A stretch of DNA of 64,000 nt from Auritidibacter sp. Marseille-P8566 (GCA_945895375.1 CAMDEE010000002.1:1-64000); one strand, 5' to 3'; positions 1 through 10,196 are shown, counted from the stretch's first letter. Notes: a model not told the origin generated them from the sequence alone. A program made the numbers and translations.

Positions 1-362
<362 letters not shown>

Positions 363-563
363 AGTTTTTTAGGACCAAAGCAAGCTTTGGCCCAAGTTTT
401 ACGAAACCCCCGGAAAATGGGGGATTCAATTTGATCTGACTAAATCAGATTGTCTGACAATCTGTCTAATCCAATTACTTCTGAACATCTAAAAAGGCAA
501 GCCTAAATAGAGCCAGGTTCTTGGCATCGACATTGTGCACGCTGTTGAGTTCTCAAGGATCGG
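363..563 (-). promoter_or_regulatory. rRNA operon leader: antitermination/processing element and hairpins
   Basis: The segment between the rRNA promoters and the 16S 5' end carries, on the minus strand, CTTGAGAACTCAACAGCGTG at about 539-558, an element common in actinobacterial rRNA leaders and thought to act in antitermination or processing. Three inverted repeats follow: CAGATTGT-ctg-ACAATCTG (446-464), a 5-bp C/G stem (407-411 with 419-423), and a 10-bp stem with one mismatch (372-381 with 384-393) just before the mature 5' end. The last could form part of the RNase III processing stalk, whose partner would lie 3' of 16S outside the window. Element identities are by resemblance only. Confidence 0.65.
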
Positions 564-610
564 ATGCATCTGCGGATTCCGGTTAGGGGCCCACGCAGAG
601 CAACTTCACT

Positions 611-638
611 AACTTACCACTTTTTGAGCATAAGTCAA
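611..638 (-). promoter_or_regulatory. rRNA operon promoter, downstream copy
   Basis: On the minus strand, TTGACT (633-638) is followed after 16 bases by TAAGTT (611-616). This is a good sigma-A-type pair placed about 250 bases before 16S and upstream of the conserved leader element, as expected for the proximal promoter of an rRNA operon. Confidence 0.6.
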
Positions 639-793
639 ATAGACATACGCAAAAAACCTAGTTATTTTCTAGATTCAAAATGTGATTCAATCTGGCCAAA
701 AGTCGCCAATTTACAGGGTTCTTTTGAGCTGATTGGTTGCACTTGAGCCGAGATCCATAAAATAGATTTCTCAAACTGTGGGCAACAGATAAA

Positions 794-822
794 ACATTAC
801 GCCTCTAAAACAATCAAGTCAA
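794..822 (-). promoter_or_regulatory. rRNA operon promoter, upstream copy
   Basis: On the minus strand, TTGACT (817-822) is followed after exactly 17 bases by TAATGT (794-799). It begins about 20 bases beyond the tyrS stop codon, so it would give a second, distal promoter for the rRNA operon. A weak GCCTC/GAGGC inverted repeat (801-805 with 825-829) overlaps it and could serve as a poor tyrS terminator. Between the two promoters (640-793) I see nothing else; a short plus-strand open frame there is not credible as a gene. Confidence 0.6.
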
Positions 823-843
823 ATCGAGGCACACTTTTATCGC

Positions 844-2145
844 CTATTTTTGAATGAAAATTCCAGCCAAGGTCTTTTTGCCTCGTCTTAGAACTGCAAA
901 CTCCCCCATGATCGCATGATCCAGGGTGGCTTTTTCATCATCAATACGGATGTTGTTGAGGTATACCCCGCCCTCGGCAATGGCTCGGCGGCCCGCACTG
1001 AGGCTGGCAACTAGGCCAGTTTCGACCAAAAGCTCGGCTACGCCTGTTCCAAGTGAAGCCTTCATGTTAGGCAGAGCCTGGAGAGCTGCCTCTAAAGTTC
1101 CCTTATCTAGCTGGTCTAATTCACCCTGCCCGAATAAGGCTTGGGATGCAGCAATAACAGCATCTGTAGCCGCAGTCGAGTGGACCAGAGAGGTAACTTC
1201 ATATGCCAATCGCTTCTGGGCTGCTCTTAGGTGAGGTTCTGAAGCCAATTGGCTTTCAAGATCCTCAATCTCTTGCTTGGTTAGGAAAGTGAAAACTTTT
1301 AGCAGATTTACTGTGTTCGAATCTTCAACGTTTAGCCAGAATTGGTAGAAAGCGTAAGGCGAAGTCAGATCGGTATCCAACCAAATCGCATTACCTTCTG
1401 ATTTACCAAACTTTTTGCCCTCTGAATCTGTAATTAGCGGGGTAGCCAAAATATGTGCACTGTTGCCTTCGACCTTGTGAATCAAATCGGTACCGCTTGT
1501 CAGGTTTCCCCACTGGTCGCTACCACCAATTTGTAGAACACAATTGTTTCGGCGGTAAAGCTCTAGGAAATCCATGCCCTGAAGAATTTGGTATGAAAAT
1601 TCCGTGAAGGAAATACCTGCATCAGAATTTAGGCGGGCAGACACAGCATCCTTGCTCAGCATCTTGCCAACTCTGAAGTGCTTACCGATGTCTCTTAGAA
1701 AGTCAATTGAACTTAGTGGAGCAGTCCAATCAAGGTTGTTTACCAGGTTTGCTCCGTTAGAACCTTCGAATGATAAGAAACGCTTTGCTTGTGAACCAAG
1801 CTTCTCTACCCACTCGGCTACTGTCTCTTTGGTGTTCAATGTTCTTTCGGCAGTTGGCTTTGGATCTCCGATTAGACCGGTTGCTCCACCGATTAGTACC
1901 AGTGGGTTGTGTCCTGCCAACTGCAGTCTTCGCATGACGAGAAGTTGAACTAGGTTTCCAAGGTGCAAACTTGGTGCTGTTGGATCAAAGCCGCAGTAAA
2001 AAGTTAGTGGTGCAGATTTTAGAGCTGAACGCAGTTCTGCTTCATCAGTTGAAATGGCCACTAGGCCACGCCACTTCAGTTCCTCAAAGACGTCAGGAAA
2101 GCTAGAGTCGTTGCTCTGTTGAGCAAGTGCTTCGCTTGTGGCCAT
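844..2145 (-). CDS. tyrS: tyrosine--tRNA ligase
   Basis: Charges tRNA-Tyr with tyrosine in the cytoplasm. The 433-residue protein is a normal-length bacterial TyrRS: the class I HIGH-type motif appears as HLGN at 61-64, after the tyrosine/ATP pocket CGFDPTAPS at 51-59, and the KMSKS-type loop as KFGKS at 245-249. The GGSDQWGN segment near 207-214 is typical. The C-terminal region from about 365 is an S4-type RNA-binding domain that grips the tRNA anticodon arm. The ATG at 2145 lies 9 bases after the argH stop codon, so tyrS is probably co-transcribed as the last gene of the arginine cluster. Nothing unusual was seen. Confidence 0.97.
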   Translation of the reverse strand: MATSEALAQQSNDSSFPDVFEELKWRGLVAISTDEAELRSALKSAPLTFYCGFDPTAPSLHLGNLVQLLVMRRLQLAGHNPLVLIGGATGLIGDPKPTAERTLNTKETVAEWVEKLGSQAKRFLSFEGSNGANLVNNLDWTAPLSSIDFLRDIGKHFRVGKMLSKDAVSARLNSDAGISFTEFSYQILQGMDFLELYRRNNCVLQIGGSDQWGNLTSGTDLIHKVEGNSAHILATPLITDSEGKKFGKSEGNAIWLDTDLTSPYAFYQFWLNVEDSNTVNLLKVFTFLTKQEIEDLESQLASEPHLRAAQKRLAYEVTSLVHSTAATDAVIAASQALFGQGELDQLDKGTLEAALQALPNMKASLGTGVAELLVETGLVASLSAGRRAIAEGGVYLNNIRIDDEKATLDHAIMGEFAVLRRGKKTLAGIFIQK

Positions 2146-2154
2146 GGAATAAAC

Positions 2155-3552
2155 CTATCTGTTTTCGCTAGGCACCATTTTACGCAATGCACTGATCTGA
2201 TCTAGAACTCTAGGCACCGCGGTTCCTCCAGCACCTGTGCGTGAACGGATGGAACCGGCAACGCTTAGCACTTCTCTTACTTCTGGAGTCAAGTGTTGGC
2301 TAATGGCCGCAAACTCAACATCTGAAATTTCATTGAGATCCAGGTCCTTGCTCTCAGCAAAGGCAACGAGTTTCCCTGTGATTTCATGTGCTTCTTTGAA
2401 TGGGACTCTCTGCTTCACGAGCCACTCAGCAACATCCGTAGCCAATGAGTATCCAGCTGAAGACAGTTCTTCCATTCTTGCCAAGTTGAACTCCATGGTC
2501 GCAACCATTCCTGTGAAAGCAGGCAAAATCAAAAGTAGGTTATCTGCGATATCAAATACCGGTTCTTTGTCTTCCTGAAGATCTCTGTTGTATGAAAGTG
2601 GCAGTGCCTTAAAAGTTGAAAGCAAACCTGTTAGGTCACCAATCATGCGACCTGCTTTACCTCTTGCTAACTCTGCAACATCAGGATTCTTCTTCTGCGG
2701 CATGATCGATGAACCAGTAGAGAAAGCATCAGCAAGTTTCACATAGTTGAACTCAGCACTAGCCCAAATGATGATTTCTTCAGCAAAGCGAGAGAGGTTG
2801 ATGCCCATCATTGTTCCGATGAATGCAAACTCAGCAACAACATCTCTCGATGATGTGGCATCCATGGAGTTAGCCATCGGTGCAGTTAGGCCAAGTGCCT
2901 GGGAAACAATGTTTGGATCTAATTCAAGTGAAGTTCCAGCAAGAGCACCTGCTCCATAGGGTGAGAATGATGCGCGCTCACGCCACTGCGCCAAACGCTC
3001 AAGGTCTCTAACTAGAGGCCAAGCATGGGCTAGAAGGTGGTGTGATAACAAGACTGGTTGAGCATGCTGGAAGTGTGTTCGTCCAGGCATAGGTTCACTG
3101 AGGTGCTCCTGAGCCAAGGTGGTCAAGACATCAATCAGTTGCATAACGTCAGATCTGATGAAGGTTGCTTGGTCGAGAAGATAGATGCGAATTAGTGTCG
3201 CAATCTGATCGTTTCTTGATCTACCGGCTCTGACTTTTCCGCCTAGTTCAGGACCGACCATCTCAATTAGTCCGCGTTCAAGTGCACTGTGAACATCTTC
3301 ATCGGTTGGCTTAGCCACGAACATTCCTGAAGAAACTCTCTTATCAAGTTCAACTAATGACTTATCAAGTTTCACCAGTTCTGCTTCGGCTAAGTAACCG
3401 GCTGCACGAAGAGCTAACAGATGCGCTCTAGTTCCCTTGATGTCGTATGGAGCTAATCGCCAGTCAAAGTGCACAGAACGACTGAGTGCGACTACCGCCT
3501 CATTGGTCTCTCCCGAAAACCTTCCGCCCCATAGCGATGATGATTCAGTCAT
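2155..3552 (-). CDS. argH: argininosuccinate lyase
   Basis: Last step of arginine synthesis: splits argininosuccinate to arginine and fumarate. The 465-residue protein belongs to the fumarase/aspartase superfamily. The signature GSSIMPQKKNP is at 280-290 and includes the catalytic serine; the histidine region GRTHFQHAQP is at 157-166. Length is normal. The gene begins 2 bases after argG ends and precedes tyrS by 9 bases, so argG-argH-tyrS look like one transcript. Confidence 0.97.
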   Translation of the reverse strand: MTESSSLWGGRFSGETNEAVVALSRSVHFDWRLAPYDIKGTRAHLLALRAAGYLAEAELVKLDKSLVELDKRVSSGMFVAKPTDEDVHSALERGLIEMVGPELGGKVRAGRSRNDQIATLIRIYLLDQATFIRSDVMQLIDVLTTLAQEHLSEPMPGRTHFQHAQPVLLSHHLLAHAWPLVRDLERLAQWRERASFSPYGAGALAGTSLELDPNIVSQALGLTAPMANSMDATSSRDVVAEFAFIGTMMGINLSRFAEEIIIWASAEFNYVKLADAFSTGSSIMPQKKNPDVAELARGKAGRMIGDLTGLLSTFKALPLSYNRDLQEDKEPVFDIADNLLLILPAFTGMVATMEFNLARMEELSSAGYSLATDVAEWLVKQRVPFKEAHEITGKLVAFAESKDLDLNEISDVEFAAISQHLTPEVREVLSVAGSIRSRTGAGGTAVPRVLDQISALRKMVPSENR

Positions 3553-3554
3553 GA

Positions 3555-4760
3555 CTACTTCTTACCTCTGTTCGCATCTCTTCTAGAAGCAATCTTGCTA
3601 GGCAAAGCCCACAGCTCGATGAATCCCTTAGCTAAAGACTGGTCAAATGTGTCACCGGTGTCATAGGTAGCCAAACTGAAGTCGTACAAAGACTCATCAG
3701 AACGACGGCCAGTAACAACTGCTCTACCGCCCTGCATCTTCATGCGAACATCACCTGTCACATGCTCTTGAGTGTGATCAATGAATACATCCAGAGACCT
3801 CTTCAAACCTGAGAACCATAGACCTTCATAAACAAGATCGGCCCAACGAGCTTCAATGCCTCGCTTGAATCTATTGACATCACGCTCAAGGGTTAGATTC
3901 TCAAGTTCCTCGTGCGCTGCAATTAGAGCGATACCCGCAGGAGACTCGTAAATCTCACGACTCTTGATACCAACCAGTCTGTCTTCAACAATGTCAATAC
4001 GGCCAACACCATGCGCTCCAGCTAGGTCATTCATCTTCTGAATCAACTCGATAGCTGAGTAACGAACACCATCAATCGCAACTGGAATACCAGCCTCGAA
4101 ACTGATGGTTACCTCAGTTGCTTCTCGATACACATCTGGGTCTTGGGTGTATGAGTAAAGATCTTCAATTGGTGCATTCCAAGGATCTTCTAGGAACCCG
4201 GTCTCAACCGCTCTACCCCAAACGTTTTGGTCAACAGAGTATGGCGACTTCTTGTTCTGAGCAATTGGAAGATTGTTCTTCTCAGCAAACTCAATTGCCT
4301 TATCTCTGGTCAAAGCCAAGTCACGAATAGGAGCAATTGACTTTAGTTCTGGAGCAATCGCAGCAACAGCTGCCTCGAAACGAACCTGGTCATTACCTTT
4401 ACCTGTGCAACCGTGAGCCACGCTATCGGCACCTAGTTTTCTAGCAACACTAGCTAAGTGCTTACCAATTAGTGGACGAGATAGTGCAGATACCAACGGG
4501 TATCTCTTCTGATACAGAGCATTGGCCTTTAGAGCTGGCATTAGGTAGTCATCAGCAAACTCAGACTTGGCATCGATGACGATAGCCTCAACTGCTCCAC
4601 AATCCAGAGCACGCTGACGGATAGCGTCCATGTCTTCGCCACCCTGGCCAACATCGATAGCTAGAGCAACAACTTCTTTACCGGTGGCTTCTTTCAACCA
4701 ACCGATACCAACGGAAGTATCCAAACCACCTGAATAGGCAAGCACTACGCGTTCTGACAT
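3555..4760 (-). CDS. argG: argininosuccinate synthase
   Basis: Joins citrulline and aspartate using ATP to make argininosuccinate. The 401-residue protein opens with the N-type ATP pyrophosphatase P-loop AYSGGLDTS at 8-16, and its length is normal for the family. The start at 4760 has a clear ribosome site, GGAGTAATAG directly before ATG. A 53-base spacer separates it from argF and contains an inverted repeat, CGATGA with TCATCG (4782-4799), without a U-run. It could be a minor regulatory or RNA-stability element. No argR lies between argF and argG, where many Actinobacteria carry it. Confidence 0.97.
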   Translation of the reverse strand: MSERVVLAYSGGLDTSVGIGWLKEATGKEVVALAIDVGQGGEDMDAIRQRALDCGAVEAIVIDAKSEFADDYLMPALKANALYQKRYPLVSALSRPLIGKHLASVARKLGADSVAHGCTGKGNDQVRFEAAVAAIAPELKSIAPIRDLALTRDKAIEFAEKNNLPIAQNKKSPYSVDQNVWGRAVETGFLEDPWNAPIEDLYSYTQDPDVYREATEVTISFEAGIPVAIDGVRYSAIELIQKMNDLAGAHGVGRIDIVEDRLVGIKSREIYESPAGIALIAAHEELENLTLERDVNRFKRGIEARWADLVYEGLWFSGLKRSLDVFIDHTQEHVTGDVRMKMQGGRAVVTGRRSDESLYDFSLATYDTGDTFDQSLAKGFIELWALPSKIASRRDANRGKK

Positions 4761-4813
4761 CTATTACTCCTTAAATGCTCTCGATGAAAGTCGTCATCGG
4801 GATTAGTTTGATT

Positions 4814-5737
4814 TTACTTGGCACGTTCATCTAGCCAAACCATTAGTGCTTTCTGTGCATGAAGACGGTTCTCCGCTTCATCCCAGATCACAGCCTGCTC
4901 ACCATCCAAAACCTCAGTACTTATTTCATAGCCTCGGTAGGCAGGTAGGCAATGCAAAACAATCGCATCAGCTTTAGCCAAGCTCAATAGTTCAGAATCA
5001 ATGGTGAACCCAGCAAAGTCACTTACTCGCTGAGCCTTTTCTGCCTCTTGCCCCATAGACACCCAAGTGTCAGTTGCTAAAACATCAGCACCTTCAACAG
5101 CTGCAGCTGGATCGTGACTAACTGAAACAGTGCCGCCAGTCGCAGCGGCTATTTGAGTTGCCTTTGCAACAACATCTTTTGCTGGCGAATACTTTTCTGG
5201 TGTGACAACAACCACGTGCATTCCTGCCATCGCGCAAGCAATCAGATAAGAGTTAGCCATGTTGTTGCCATCACCGATGTATACAAGCTTTAGACCAGCA
5301 AGGTTTCCTTTGTGTTCCTTGATGGTGAGCAGATCTGCTAGCAACTGACATGGGTGGTACTCATCGCTCAGAGCATTGATAACTGGAACTTTAGAGTTTG
5401 CAGCCATCTCTTCTAGACCTGATTGAGCGTAGGTGCGCCAAACAATCTGAGCCACCTGACGTTCTAGAACTTTTGCTGTGTCACTGACAGATTCTTTTGC
5501 ACCCATCTGACTACCCTGAGCATCAATGATTAGTGGCACTCCACCAAGATCACTAATTCCAACCGCGAAAGAAACTCTAGTTCTAGTTGAGGTCTTGTCG
5601 AAGATTACTGCTACGGTCTTAGGGCCTTGGAAGATCTTGCGAGAGTAAGGATTAGCCTTTAGATCCAGCGCTAGCTCAAGAATCTCTGCCTGCTCCGCAG
5701 GTGAAATATCATCGTCACGCAAAAAGTGTCTAGTCAT
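4814..5737 (-). CDS. argF: ornithine carbamoyltransferase
   Basis: Makes citrulline from ornithine and carbamoyl phosphate. The 307-residue protein has the carbamoyl-phosphate motif STRTR at 50-54, HPCQ at 128-131, the ornithine-side SMG loop at 227-229 and HCLP with the catalytic cysteine at 262-265. The SMG loop marks an ordinary ornithine enzyme rather than an N-acetylornithine or N-succinylornithine carbamoyltransferase. It lies 24 bases after argB on the same strand. In most relatives argD sits between argB and argF; here it is absent. Confidence 0.96.
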   Translation of the reverse strand: MTRHFLRDDDISPAEQAEILELALDLKANPYSRKIFQGPKTVAVIFDKTSTRTRVSFAVGISDLGGVPLIIDAQGSQMGAKESVSDTAKVLERQVAQIVWRTYAQSGLEEMAANSKVPVINALSDEYHPCQLLADLLTIKEHKGNLAGLKLVYIGDGNNMANSYLIACAMAGMHVVVVTPEKYSPAKDVVAKATQIAAATGGTVSVSHDPAAAVEGADVLATDTWVSMGQEAEKAQRVSDFAGFTIDSELLSLAKADAIVLHCLPAYRGYEISTEVLDGEQAVIWDEAENRLHAQKALMVWLDERAK

Positions 5738-5761
5738 AATCTCATCTTCCTCTTGATTGCC

Positions 5762-6631
5762 CTAAGGCAAAACTAAAGTTCCTATGCCTGATGGAGTGAA
5801 TACCTCAAGCAAGACACTGTGTGAAACTCTTCCATCGATGATGTGGGCTCTGGCTACTCCTCCACGGACTGCATTCAAACAAGCCTGCATCTTTGGAATC
5901 ATTCCTGACTCAAGATCAGGTAAAAGCTCTTCTAGTTCTGATGCACTTAGTTCACTAACCAGAGAGTCTCGATCAGGCCAATCGCTATACAAACCAGGCA
6001 CATCGGTAAGCACAACCAACTTCTCTGCCCCAAGAGCAATTGCCAAAGAAGCAGCTGCCAAGTCTGCATTGACATTAACCAGCTGCCCTGAACTATCCGG
6101 TGCAACCGTTGAAATCACTGGAATTAGATTTGCCTCGAGAGCTTTATGGATAACCCCTGCATCGACAGAGACAACTTCGCCAACTAGCCCTAAGTCTGCG
6201 CGAGTGATTGCTCCAGTGAAAAGCCCTTCTGTCGCTCCGTTATAGACAACTGCCTTAGCCCCAGCATTTACAACCATTGAAGCCAGAGGTGCACTGATCT
6301 CGTTCATCAGGACATCACGAATTACACCTATTGCTTCAGGTGAAGTAACCCTTAGACCGTCAACAAACTCACTTTTCATTCCAAGCTCGGATAAGCGAGA
6401 AGTGATCTGCGGTCCACCACCGTGAACAATAACTGCTTTGATGCCCACTAGGTTCAAGAAGGCAATGTCAGAAGCAAATGCTTGCTGCAGTTTCTCATCA
6501 ACCATGGCATTGCCACCGAACTTAACCACAAACACCTTGCCCTGGAACTTCCTAATCCAAGGAGAAGCTTCAATAAGGGTCTGTGCCTTGATGCGAGCAA
6601 GATCTAGATTTGTGCCATCAGCTTTCTGCAT
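5762..6631 (-). CDS. argB: acetylglutamate kinase
   Basis: Second step of arginine synthesis: phosphorylates N-acetylglutamate. The 289-residue amino acid kinase-family protein carries KFGGNAM at 37-43 and the HGGGPQ substrate loop at 70-75. A short N-terminal extension of about 30 residues precedes the kinase core, as in arginine-inhibited forms of the enzyme, so feedback inhibition by arginine is possible but not shown. Its ATG overlaps the argC stop codon (TAATG), which implies translational coupling. argJ, normally between argC and argB in Actinobacteria, is missing. Confidence 0.96.
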   Translation of the reverse strand: MQKADGTNLDLARIKAQTLIEASPWIRKFQGKVFVVKFGGNAMVDEKLQQAFASDIAFLNLVGIKAVIVHGGGPQITSRLSELGMKSEFVDGLRVTSPEAIGVIRDVLMNEISAPLASMVVNAGAKAVVYNGATEGLFTGAITRADLGLVGEVVSVDAGVIHKALEANLIPVISTVAPDSSGQLVNVNADLAAASLAIALGAEKLVVLTDVPGLYSDWPDRDSLVSELSASELEELLPDLESGMIPKMQACLNAVRGGVARAHIIDGRVSHSVLLEVFTPSGIGTLVLP

Positions 6632-7665
6632 TAGCTAATCCCCTCAGCTATACCAGTGTTCTCACTTAGACCAAGAGCTAAGTTCATGCTCTGGATAGCA
6701 GCACCCGCAGTGCCTTTCACTAAGTTATCGATAGCACTGATCACTATCACTCGACCTGATGCCTCATCTAGGGCTATACCTATCTGCACTTTATTATTGA
6801 ACTCAACGGCCGAGGTATCAGGGAATGTTCCTTCAGGTAAGAGCTCAATGAACTCTTCTTCTGAATATGCATCAGTGAATGCTTTCCTAACCGACTCAAG
6901 GTTCACACCAGGCAACACCTTCGCTGTGTTAACTGCAAGAATGCCCCTAAACATAGGAACTAGAACCGGTGTGAAGGTAAGTGACACTCTCGAACCAGAA
7001 ACCTTTTCTAGATTCTGCTGGACCTCAGGAATGTGACGATGAATCCCACCAACTTGGTAAGCAAAGGCAGATGCTAACGCTTCGCCCTGATTGACTTCAG
7101 CATTTCGGCCAGCACCGCTAGTTCCAACCGAAAGAGTTGAAACTAGATCAGCAGTCTCAATGAGTCCACTTCGAAGTAGTGGCGCAAAAGCCAACGTAAT
7201 CGCTGTTGCGTTACAACCAGGCACAGCAATACGTTTCTTACCTGCGAGTGCTTCTCTTTGCTTAGAACTCTCCCCTATTAGTAACTCTGGCATTCCGTAG
7301 GCCCAAGTTCCAGCGTGCTTGGTCTTATAGAATTTCGCGAACTCTGCTGCGGACTCTAGTCTAAAATCTGCTCCACAATCCAAAACCAAAACATCATCTT
7401 CAAGCCATGTTGCAACTTCAGCTGAGTGAGTATGAGGCAGAGCTAGGAAAACAACATCGTGACCTAGAAGGTTTTCTTTATTGTTTTCAACAAAAACCAA
7501 GCCAGAGTATTTCTTTAACTCAGGATTTAGTGAACCAAGTGTTTCACCGACACTTGAGTTACCGGTAACAGTAACGAGCTCTAGATTTGGGTGATTTTCA
7601 ATTACACGCGCTAACTCACCGCCAACGTAACCGCTAGCTCCTGCTATGGCAACCCTGAGTTTCAT
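6631..7665 (-). CDS. argC: N-acetyl-gamma-glutamyl-phosphate reductase
   Basis: Third step of arginine synthesis: NADPH-dependent reduction of acetylglutamyl phosphate to the semialdehyde. The 344-residue protein begins with the dinucleotide-binding stretch AIAGASGYVGGE (7-18); the catalytic cysteine is C151 in PGCNATA. Length is normal. The start at 7665 has a good ribosome site (AAGGAG, then ATCAA, then ATG). It follows pheT by 20 bases, so the arginine genes may be read partly from transcripts entering from pheST. No ArgR-like operator was recognised. Confidence 0.96.
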   Translation of the reverse strand: MKLRVAIAGASGYVGGELARVIENHPNLELVTVTGNSSVGETLGSLNPELKKYSGLVFVENNKENLLGHDVVFLALPHTHSAEVATWLEDDVLVLDCGADFRLESAAEFAKFYKTKHAGTWAYGMPELLIGESSKQREALAGKKRIAVPGCNATAITLAFAPLLRSGLIETADLVSTLSVGTSGAGRNAEVNQGEALASAFAYQVGGIHRHIPEVQQNLEKVSGSRVSLTFTPVLVPMFRGILAVNTAKVLPGVNLESVRKAFTDAYSEEEFIELLPEGTFPDTSAVEFNNKVQIGIALDEASGRVIVISAIDNLVKGTAGAAIQSMNLALGLSENTGIAEGIS

Positions 7666-7685
7666 TTGATCTCCTTAGAGAATCT

Positions 7686-10196
7686 TTAGGCTCTGATTGT
7701 TGCGCCGAATTTGGCATTAGCTGCTGAAACTGCGTTGTCTCTAGCTTGGCTTGCCTCTAACTGTGTCAAAGTTCTGTCGTTTGCTCTGAAGCGAAGTGCA
7801 TAGGTGAGTGATTTCTTACCCTCTTCAAGGTTTGCACCCCTGTAGTCATCAACCAAAACAATGTCTTCAAGTAGTTCACCAGCGGCTTGAGTAAGCACCT
7901 CTAGAACCTTTCCTGCTGGAACATCTTGATCAATTACAAGAGAAAGATCTTGGGTAGCTGCTGGGTAGGTATCAACAGCACCTGCTTGAACTAGTTCAGG
8001 TGCGTGAGCGAACAAAAGCTCGAGATTGATTTCCAGAACACCAACCTGACGAGGAAGATCGTTTGCGGAAGCTAGTTCTGGGTGTAATTCTCCAGCAAAA
8101 CCAACAGCTACATCAGTTCCCTTGATGACAAGCTTTGCTGTTCGACCTGGGTGGAAACCCTTAGGTGCACTCTGCTCTAGCTCAAGTTCAACTCCAACAG
8201 CGTGAGCTGCAACACGAGCGGCCTGTATGGCATCGGCATAACCTGACTTGCTGGCTTTTCTGCCAACCTGCTCAGCGATTCTGTTTCCAACAAACAATCC
8301 ACCCAAGGATAAAGGTTGGTTAGGAACGCTATCGTGCAACATCTCTAGTTCTTTATCGCTAGGCTGTGAAGTTCCATTAGGAAGAGTTACGCTCTTGCTT
8401 GATTTGGCTGGCTGGAACACCAAGCCAACTTCGAAGATTGCCAAATCTGTAAGTGTTCGAGAAACATTCCTCTTGGCTGCATCAATAAGCCCAGGCAACA
8501 TGGTCAGACGCATTTCGTTTACGTCTTCCTGCATGGCATTAGCTAGCACAACTCTTGATTCTCCTTCAGCAAAGAAATAAGAGTTCTGCTCTGGTTTCAA
8601 GAATGGGTAGGTCAAAACTTCAACATGTCCAGTTGCAGCAAGTTGATTCAAAACTGCTCTGCGCATCCTCTGGCGCTTTGTTAGCCCTCTACCAGGAGGC
8701 GCAACAGGCAGACGAGAAGGGATTCGGTCGTAGCCTGTGATACGAGCAACCTCTTCAACTAGATCTGTCTTGTGTGTGATGTCCGGTCGCCAGCTCGGAA
8801 CGATAACTTCAAAGCCACCGTCAACGCTTGCAACTTCGCAACCAATTTCATTTAGCGTGCTTGTGATTTCAGTTGCAGTGTAGGTAACTCCAGTTAGAGA
8901 AGATGCAAAATCTTCTGGCAAGAAAACTGTTAGCGCACCTAGTGAGTTATCGACAAATGATCCAAGTTCATCTGCAGTTGCACCAGCAAGTTCTTCTAAT
9001 AGAGCAATTGCTCTAGCAGCTGCGAACTCGGCAACCTTAGGGTCAACTCCACGTTCGAAACGCTTTGACGCTTCACTGGGTAGCTTGTGACGACGTGCTG
9101 TGCGAGCAATTGAAACACCATCAAAGTTGGCAGCTTCAATAAGTACTGAGGTGGTAGCTGAACTTACTTCAGTGCTCGCCCCACCCATAACACCAGCTAA
9201 ACCAATAGCTCCTGAATCATCTGCGATGACAAGATCTTCCAGATGCAGTGTTCTGTCCTGAGCATCTAAAGTCTTGAGAGTCTCTGAAGCCTTGGCTCTT
9301 CTAACTGTGATTGAGCCCTTTAGGTTTTGTGCATCATAGGCGTGTAGAGGTTGGCCCATTTCAAGCATTACGTAGTTAGTGATGTCCACGACAACGGAGA
9401 TTGACCTCATACCAGCAAGCTTGAGCCTTGAAACCATCCAAGCCGGAGTTGGTGCTGAGGCGTTTACGTTACTTGCACTTCTAATTACAAACTTTGTTGA
9501 ACCGACTTTGCCTCTAATTGGAGCATCGTCTTTAATTTCAACTTTGAAGCCAGAGCCTTGAACAGGCTTCACTGAATCAATTGGGTCAGTGAACTTTGCC
9601 CCAGTTGCGTGAGCAAACTCTCTAGCGGTACCGCGAATAGAGAAGCAATAGCCTCTATCCGGTGTGACGTTTACTTCAGCAGCTTCATCATTGAGCCCTA
9701 GAAGAGCAAGTGCATCTGTGCCAACTTCAGGATCAATACCTAAAGTTACCAATCGAAGAATTCCTTCGTGGTCATCACTTAGCCCTAATTCACGAGCAGA
9801 TGCGATCATGCCGTCACTGGTGTGACCATAGGTTGATCTTGCAGCAATCTTGAAATCTCCTGGCAGAACTGCACCTGGAAGAGTTACAACAACTTTGTCG
9901 TTGACTTCAAAGTTTCTAGCACCACAAACAATGCCACGAACATCTTCCCCACCATCAGCAGCTTTCTGACCAGAGTTAGCAACTCTTACCTGACACCAAC
10001 GAATTGTTTTTCCGTTGGACTGCTCTTCTTCAACAAACTCAAGGACTTGTCCAACAACAATTGGACCAACTAGGTCGTAACCGTGAGAACCTTCTTCTTC
10101 TAAACCGACTTTGACAAGTTCAGCCATCACAGAATCAGCGGTTGAACCCTTAGGTAGTTCAACAAACTCATTTAACCAAGACAGTGGCACGCGCAT
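7686..10196 (-). CDS. pheT: phenylalanine--tRNA ligase beta subunit
   Basis: Large subunit of the (alpha-beta)2 PheRS, which binds tRNA-Phe and carries the editing site. The 836-residue protein has the expected order: an N-terminal tRNA-binding (EMAP-like) domain from about 40 to 150, B3/B4 editing domains in the middle, the B5 region around 400-480, and a C-terminal ferredoxin-fold anticodon-binding domain ending in LRFRANDRTLT near the terminus. Its start codon overlaps the pheS stop by one base (TAATG), the usual coupled pheST arrangement. Confidence 0.97.
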   Translation of the reverse strand: MRVPLSWLNEFVELPKGSTADSVMAELVKVGLEEEGSHGYDLVGPIVVGQVLEFVEEEQSNGKTIRWCQVRVANSGQKAADGGEDVRGIVCGARNFEVNDKVVVTLPGAVLPGDFKIAARSTYGHTSDGMIASARELGLSDDHEGILRLVTLGIDPEVGTDALALLGLNDEAAEVNVTPDRGYCFSIRGTAREFAHATGAKFTDPIDSVKPVQGSGFKVEIKDDAPIRGKVGSTKFVIRSASNVNASAPTPAWMVSRLKLAGMRSISVVVDITNYVMLEMGQPLHAYDAQNLKGSITVRRAKASETLKTLDAQDRTLHLEDLVIADDSGAIGLAGVMGGASTEVSSATTSVLIEAANFDGVSIARTARRHKLPSEASKRFERGVDPKVAEFAAARAIALLEELAGATADELGSFVDNSLGALTVFLPEDFASSLTGVTYTATEITSTLNEIGCEVASVDGGFEVIVPSWRPDITHKTDLVEEVARITGYDRIPSRLPVAPPGRGLTKRQRMRRAVLNQLAATGHVEVLTYPFLKPEQNSYFFAEGESRVVLANAMQEDVNEMRLTMLPGLIDAAKRNVSRTLTDLAIFEVGLVFQPAKSSKSVTLPNGTSQPSDKELEMLHDSVPNQPLSLGGLFVGNRIAEQVGRKASKSGYADAIQAARVAAHAVGVELELEQSAPKGFHPGRTAKLVIKGTDVAVGFAGELHPELASANDLPRQVGVLEINLELLFAHAPELVQAGAVDTYPAATQDLSLVIDQDVPAGKVLEVLTQAAGELLEDIVLVDDYRGANLEEGKKSLTYALRFRANDRTLTQLEASQARDNAVSAANAKFGATIRA

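Noticed and set aside
564-746. Plus-strand open frame of 60 codons in the rRNA leader
   Set aside because: No ribosome site or family resemblance, and it overlaps the rRNA promoter and leader elements on the other strand.
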